DNA of 64,000 nucleotides, taken from NCBI GenBank assembly GCA_963693085.1, contig OY856412.1:1410519194-1410583193 (forward strand), given 5' to 3'. This DNA comes from Alisma plantago-aquatica (lineage: Eukaryota > Streptophyta > Magnoliopsida > Alismatales > Alismataceae). Position numbers and translations under genes: made by a program. The notes under the pieces are model-generated. The model was given only the letters and a program-made list of their open reading frames with translations, was not told where the DNA came from and searched no databases. Of this stretch, positions 58,196-64,000 are shown piece by piece. The stretch's first letter is position 1; each line of letters begins with the position of its first letter.

Positions 58196-58643
58196 CCCTT
58201 GGATGACGATCAGACAACTAAGAGCTCTCCTCCTACCTCCCGTCGCAATGGAGATCGTGGGACAGCTGACCCCGCGGTCTTCCGAGCCACCACTCATCGA
58301 GAACGTGGGTCGTGGGAAAGAACTAATCGAGGAGTTGCGATCCTCTAGAGAGCACGACCAGAGTGACCCCTCATTTGGAGCATATGATAAAGAGAATAGG
58401 GAGAAAGAACTCCCACTCCTCTCCACCTCTCCACCGAGACGAGCAGGTCTGGTCAAGAGGAAGAGAAGGGAGCTAGAGCATCGATCAGAGGAGGGTGTAG
58501 CCTACAGAGATAGAGACCTAGTTCCTAAAGGCAAAGCGAACCTCTTGGAAGCCTTAGCTTCCAGACATGGCGTTGTGAGGGGTTTTCCCCCCTTTTCTTA
58601 TGGCTGCAACGGCTATTGGCACTCTCTCACATGGATCACATGA
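58196..58643 (+). other. GC-rich open frame inside Z LTR
   Basis: About 150 codons are open (58188 onward), with charged stretches (RGKELIEELRSSREHD, KRKRRELEHRSEEG). The 3' LTR copy keeps the frame open, without indels, to the window end (63600-64000). Over 388 aligned bases I count about 24 substitutions, mostly amino-acid changing and many of CpG-transition type, as expected under neutrality. It may be a captured gene fragment; no family is recognised. Confidence 0.35.
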
Positions 58644-60102
58644 GTAGGCTCCAGGAAATCCACAATGTTAGTGGAACCAAGAAGCCACTATATAGCCTTT
58701 TGGCTATAGAAGATGATGGCGAGGTGGCACCAATCGAGGAAGGTTGTCCATGGATCTAAACAGATCCCACGCTGGAGATAAGTCCCTCATGGCGACAACA
58801 GTTCACGGATCGGATGGTGGGTAACGAAGGAGACGGAGGCGACAGTGCATGTAGGTGTGACCCACCAAGAATACACATGAGCAAGGAGAAGCCATCACCA
58901 ATATGCATAGTGCTGGAGAAGCTGGCAGATCGCCTGGGGGCACCGCTTGGGCGAGGCTCTGTTTCACAGAGGAAACAGAGTCCTCGCGCGAGATCGAGAA
59001 AAGAGGGGGAAGCCCCAACTTGGGCTAACAGATTCGGGAATCCATGGATCTACCAACAGATCTAGCCAGCTCAATAGTGCAGTGCCACTTTTGCTAGCCA
59101 CGCCACATGGCGAATTTGGATTGGCGACAAAAAGGTAAATACTTAGCATTCCCATAACTTCTATAAATAATAGAAAATAGCACGATTATCAGAACAATAC
59201 AAATCAGGTACCAAAACGTTCAGAAAAATGAGTAGAACAACATGGAACTATAATATTAGGATTTCGATGTACAAATCTCAGTGATATCATGAAAGATGTA
59301 AAATGTCCTTTTCATGTATAATAAATAATAAACGAAGACCTAAAATTATGAGAATATATTACTAAGTCTATAATCATGTATAGAATGCATATGATGTCAT
59401 ATATGGTCATGTTGATGTACAAAATCATGTAATTTTGCTTAATGTGACTTATTAGGGCTTATAACCATAATTAATGTGCAATAAATACATATATGCTTAA
59501 TAAATGATGAAATTTACAGAACAATCTTATATCAGTAACTAGAAGCTAATCTGGAACTTTGATATCAATTAGATGCATGAAATTTATGTTATATGAAGAG
59601 CAACCCGATACATGTGACGTAACCCTATTATGGTTAATGAAAGTGACATAATGTTAAGTATGTTCACATAATAATGTGACACATAAGTATATCCAGTTGA
59701 TGAACTATAATCTGGAAAATGACAACAGTAAGATAAATATAAGCCAAGAATACAAGTAATGATGATAATATCCTAGTGAGTCAAGTAAACCCTAAAATGG
59801 ATATAAATAGGGTTAATGATGATGAGAACCTGATGATCGTATGTGATCTTATCTTTATCAGGGTTTGACCTGGGATACATAGTTGACATGAGGGATATCT
59901 GATGATTAGGTTGGCCTAGATCAAGCTACACCATTACCTCTTACTTGGCTTATTATACAATATGCTTGTGTTATATGTGTAGAAAAATACTTGGCAAATA
60001 GTATTTGATGAAATGATTGTTCTTGTATGATATCTTGCTTAATTTTCCATACTTATGGCTATGAACACATGAAACATAAGATATCAGATCCATCATATGA
60101 TA

Positions 60103-60275
60103 GCACTAAGCTCTTTGGTAGTACAGTGCATTGAAGTGATCTCAAACTCTTTTGTAGTAGATCACATGTGTTAGATCTCAAACTCTTTGGTAGTAGATCA
60201 CACGAAAAATGATCTCAAACTCTTTGGAAGTAGATCATAAGGCCTAAAAACATCAAAGCCCTTGGGGGAAGATGT
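60103..60275 (+). repeat. Five tandem hairpins with similar loops and varying stems
   Basis: Stems: GCACT/AGTGC (60103-60129), GTGATCT/AGATCAC (60136-60165), GATCT/AGATC (60174-60199), TGATCT/AGATCA (60210-60237), ACATC/GATGT (60250-60275). Loops share CAAACTCTTTGGTAGT or a variant. The array ends about 140 bp before the TATA box. Confidence 0.85.
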
Positions 60276-60867
60276 ACGAGATATATGATGGAAATGTGAT
60301 TAAAATGTGTGTTCTCTTTTGTTAATGAAATATCTTTGTGCAAGTATACACTTTTCCTTATATTTGTTTAATGCCTCCAAGTATTAGTTTTATCTTATTG
60401 CCAAGATATGATGAGAGGTATATAAAAGACACTTAGGCGTACTCAGTACAATATTCTTGAATATTGTGGTGATGTATACCGCATGTAATCTTTTGTTTAG
60501 GTTGTGGCTTATGTTCTTGAAGATCCAGGATAGTTGAGAGTTGTGTGGCGAGCTGATGGACAGGTGGACTTGTTGTCTTAATATCCTATAGTTTAGTGGT
60601 AGTACATGTATATGTATCATTTGCTGTTCAATATGTAATATCAAATGTTGTAACAATTCAGTAATTATATGTTGAATGGTGAACATGTGTGTATGGTTTT
60701 ATTATTGTTCATGTACATGTGCTATGTTTGTTTCCTTCTGACTCCCTTGATTTTCTTCTTCTTAGCCTCGTGTGGGATGTTTAAATTGGGATTCTCGCTG
60801 AGGTGAGGGTTTCAATTTGGGCGTCACACATCAGATTAAATTTTAGAAAATTCGGGGACGTCACAGG

Positions 60868-60879
60868 TGGTATCAGAGC
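60868..60879 (+). other. Element Z primer-binding site
   Basis: TGGTATCAGAGC, two bases after the LTR end CACA, complementary to tRNA-Met. Confidence 0.92.
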
Positions 60880-63030
60880 ATGAACAATAGAAAAGCCTGA
60901 CATTTGCTCATTATGCAACTCAAAACTAAATAACCTTGAACTTAATAATCTTTAGGGTTAGATTAGTCGTCTTTTAGATACTAGATCTAACCTAGCCTCT
61001 AGGTTAGCACCTAGATGTCTGAGAACTAGATCTAGACTGGTGCTTGTTGTATAGCAAGTCCTTAGATGGCGTACTTTCCTTGTAGTGCAGTGGTATGGGA
61101 CGTTGCACTATTTGGAAATGGCGTACATCAAGGGAAGAGAAACCGTAGACATATTGTGCACGTTGTCTAGAGTAGCTACACTAGTCTACCCCTTGTTCCC
61201 ACCCTTTTCACTAGTTTTCATGACACTATACTCTCTACAATGTGTGGGACACTCGTTTTATGGATTTGGTTTTGATTCCAATCGGATCGAACCCTGATAG
61301 TTTTCTCTGACGCTTATTTTATCGGATAAAAACTATATAATATTTTATTATGTATATGTATTATAAAAGTGTATCCCCACACATGTACGAGTAGGAGGTG
61401 ATCATGCAACCTAAGTGAAAGTGAATGACATCAGTCTAGAACAGAGTGTAGTTCTAGATTAGATTTCTAAAGCCTTGTTTGATATATTATGATAGATGGA
61501 ATAGATGATATAAGTTTTGATGATATGATGTAAGTCTTATATAGAAGACATAAGATGTTTATGATGATATATGTTTGTCTTTGAGGACCCAAGTTCAGTT
61601 TGAGGGTGCAATATGAGTTTTGATGATGCAATTAACTAGGATTTTATGTGATAAGTTATGTTAAGTTAAGATAAGATGTGAGTCAGCATGAGCCTCAAGC
61701 TCTTTTATAAAGGAGGACCTCTAGTGTTGGGACCAGTTTCGAGGTTAACTCCAGAGAGAGTAAGACCCATTGGGAGAAGGTTAGAGAACCTAAACTCCAA
61801 GATATGAGAATTATGAGATATGTGATATGTCCTAAATTAGACTACTCCTGAGTGATTGAGATGAGTTGCTTTATGCATGATTCCTATAGTTTTCTTGAAC
61901 CCTAGATGTCCTTGGGAGGACTAAACTCTAGAGATAGAGAGAGAGGCTCGATATATGTGTGTAAGAGGAAATGAATATGAGAACCTGCCATCTGGGTGAG
62001 GGAGAGAGCCCAAGACCCTAGAGGAGGTAGCTATGTTAGTTTATGTGAAGCCTCATTCTCAGGTTGGTGGTTTCCCACATAGGAATCTAGTGGTTGCATG
62101 TATAAGAGAGTTTTGGATAAGCATGTTTCATGGGTAGAAGACCTATGAATAGTATGTTGTAGCATGTTTTGGTTTGTGCTTATGTGGCTAGAGCTAATGA
62201 AGCTATTAGCTAGTGCCAATGAGGTAATCTCAGAACCCTAGACCAAGAGAGGGAAAGTAAAGTATATGTATATGAGATACTCATAGAGTTGAGTGAGCTC
62301 AGAGAGACTGAGCATGGAACTACCCTCATGATATGGGTCAGGAGAACCTCAGTTGGATTAGATAAAGTTTTGATATATGTTTGATAAGCCACTCACATAA
62401 GTTTGTGTAGCACAACCATGATACAATATATATGTAAGGATGTGATGTAATCTCGAGATGTGATATATAGATATGATATGATGAAAACCTAGAGATGGTT
62501 GTATAGATCTCTATGCATAAATGATGGTTAACCATATAATGGATAATTATGATAATGTAATATTATTGGCTAATCTTGTGATGAAATCGCTAGTAAATGT
62601 GATATATTATGGGCAATGAAATAAGATCATATGAATGATACATGTTACATGAGATGTTAATCTTAGTGTTTAATAAATATGAAATATATAGTTTGACGGT
62701 TAGCACAACATAATGTTGATGACACCTTGACATAATCGGTTAACTTTAGTTAACTTCTTTGGAATGTGATAGTATGATGTCAAATATTAATGCGTGAGTT
62801 AAGATAAGGAAGCAAATCTAACATATGAGATATGTAATAACTTAACCTGAGTTTCTAAACCTTTGTTTAAGCTTCCTTGGAGTGAGGTTTCACCCTTGAT
62901 GCTTTTGAAACCTCCTAATAGTGCTTTGGATACATGGCTCTAGGTAACTTTTGTGGATATGTTACACATAGAATAGTTCCTACATGTGGATGAAGACATG
63001 GTAGTTTTTCTTAGAGTACGAGTATGGTTG
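60880..63030 (+). other. Element Z interior, no coding sequence recognised
   Basis: No gag, protease, RT or integrase motif was readable on either strand. The sequence is AT-rich with repeated words such as CCCTAGA, GAGAGAG and ATATGAGA. Longest frames are about 70 codons. Confidence 0.6.
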
Positions 63031-63032
63031 AC

Positions 63033-63128
63033 TTTCTGGGACGAAAGTTCTTTTAAGATGTATATGATGTGAAAGACTGGATTTCTAGCTTAATTCCGAG
63101 GACAGAATTTATTTTAAGGTGTGTAGGA
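63033..63128 (+). repeat. Duplicated 3' terminal/polypurine region of Z
   Basis: GGGACGAAAGTTCTTTTAAG ... ATGTGAAAGACTGG (63038-63080) is echoed by AGGACAGAATTTATTTTAAG ... ATGTGATGGAGTGG (63101-63143), about 63 bp apart. The second copy abuts the real LTR start; the first looks like a decayed earlier junction. Confidence 0.6.
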
Positions 63129-64000
63129 TGTGATGGAGTGGACTTTTAGAATCCTAAGTGTCCAATGACATAAGTGAAATCATAAGGTTGAATAATATTG
63201 AGAGTTCTAAGGTTTTGAAAAAGTAGTTGTGTTGATCTGATATTGATATCATGGTTAAGACATCTCTTTCAATGCCTTTTGAGGAATTTAATTGAATGGT
63301 CTAACGATTGAGTTTTGGTCACCAAATTTGAGTATAAGGTAGATCGAGAGATAAAGAAGCTATGGTTAAAATTTTGTGGCAATCAGATATTCCTAGAGAG
63401 AAATATTTAAGTTTGAGTTTTTTGAAATAATGCACATTTTGTTTTGAGGATTTATACACCTAAGTTGGGATTGATATTGGTGTCACACACCACTTTTGTT
63501 TGGAGCCGGCTGTGTGGCCCTTCTATGGGCCTAGATCTCTAACTTAGTGATTGTGGCCTTTGAGAAGGGAGAGCCACGGATTAACCTTGTGAGGGGGTTG
63601 TGATGAGCCCTTGGATGACGATCAGACAACTAAGAGCTCTCCTCCTACCTCCCGTCACAATGGAGATCGTGGGACAACTGAACCTGTGGTCTTCCGAGCC
63701 ACCACTCATCGAGAACATGGGTCGTGGGCAAGAACTAATCAAGGAGTTGGGATCCTCTAGAGAGCACGACCAGAGTGACCCCTCATTTGGCGCATATGAC
63801 AAAGAGGATAGGGAGAAAGAACTCCCGCTCCTCTCCACCTCTCCATTGAGACGAGCAGGTCTGGTCAAGAGGAAGGGAAGGGAGCTAGAGCATCGATCAG
63901 AGGAGGGTGCGGCCTGCGGAGATAGAGACCCAGTTCCTAAAGGCAAAGTGAACCTCTTGGAAGCCTTAGCTTCCAGACATGGCGTTGCGAGGGGTTTTCC
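63129..64000 (+). mobile_element. Element Z 3' LTR, first 872 bp
   Basis: Aligns to 57717-58588 at a constant offset of 5412 with no net indel in the part I checked. It should end near 66277, outside the window. Confidence 0.9.

Larger units (their letters stand above)
57717..60865 (+). mobile_element. Element Z 5' LTR (3149 bp)
   Basis: Starts TGTGATGGAGTGG and ends GACGTCACA, with short inverted ends TGTGA/TCACA. It holds a GC-rich open segment (58196-58643), a five-hairpin array (60103-60275) and a TATA box GGTATATAAAAG (about 60417-60428). Confidence 0.88.
57717..64000 (+). mobile_element. Gypsy-type element Z with long LTRs and short interior
   Basis: 5' LTR 57717-60865, primer site TGGTATCAGAGC at 60868-60879, interior 60866-63128 and the first 872 bp of the 3' LTR from 63129. 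The interior is only 2.26 kb and shows no gag or pol. The end of the interior (CGAGGACAGAATTTATTTTA then AGGTGTGTAGGA) matches Tekay/Del 3' ends. It therefore looks like a non-autonomous (LARD-like) derivative. Z is inserted in W pol. Confidence 0.85.

Overview
This window is plant nuclear DNA, almost certainly from a large, repeat-rich angiosperm genome. The evidence is a dense pile of plant LTR retrotransposons: Ty1/copia Sirevirus and other copia, Ty3/gypsy Athila, and Tekay/Del-type chromoviruses. There is also a plant L1-type LINE remnant, AT-rich spacers and TA microsatellites. I found no intact host gene, tRNA, rRNA or CRISPR array. One 60-codon open segment at 5510-5689 (minus) could be a host exon. 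The species cannot be named from this sequence.

Layout. 1-2947: 3' end of a Sirevirus-like element (gag tail, internal dyad boxes, tandem repeats, polypurine tract, 3' LTR). 2948-7540: mostly unrecognised, with an old direct repeat and the exon-like segment. 7541-9470: decayed L1-type LINE. 9574-10136: possible copia LTR piece and spacer. 10137-25620: gypsy element 'X' (5' LTR, primer site, gag), whose LTR is split by gypsy element 'Y' (11648-22768, minus strand, TSD CACGA). About 25990-36087: Athila element on the minus strand with gag, protease, RT, RNase H, integrase and an ORF3, but no 3' LTR. 37900-39110: decayed copia RT-RNase H. 39505-46878: a young, complete Sirevirus with TSD GAACC. 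48070-57716: a mosaic of LTRs: copia 'W' (minus, two LTR copies plus pol end), a second X LTR (minus), and the 3' end of a second Athila (plus). 57717-64000: gypsy-type element 'Z' with long LTRs and a short, apparently non-coding interior; its 3' LTR runs off the window.

How the parts work. Each autonomous element encodes gag, protease, reverse transcriptase, RNase H and integrase, primed from tRNA-complementary sites next to the 5' LTR. All copies here carry breaks, so none looks able to move without help. The youngest is the Sirevirus: its LTRs differ at about nine positions in 1.44 kb, and its polyprotein is a single frame with two in-frame stops.

The most interesting signal is shared architecture. 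At least six unrelated LTR families here carry arrays of short dyad-symmetric boxes. For Sireviruses such CGG-CCG boxes are already known, near the promoter and in front of the envelope-like gene. Here an Athila (Ty3/gypsy) element has its own box type, GTCGATACCATCGAC, both in the LTR and in the spacer before ORF3. That spacer array is followed by a TATA box, and the first ATG after it is the ORF3 start. This looks like an internal promoter with a box array. Element Z has five tandem hairpins whose stems differ but stay paired, the best sign that the symmetry itself matters.
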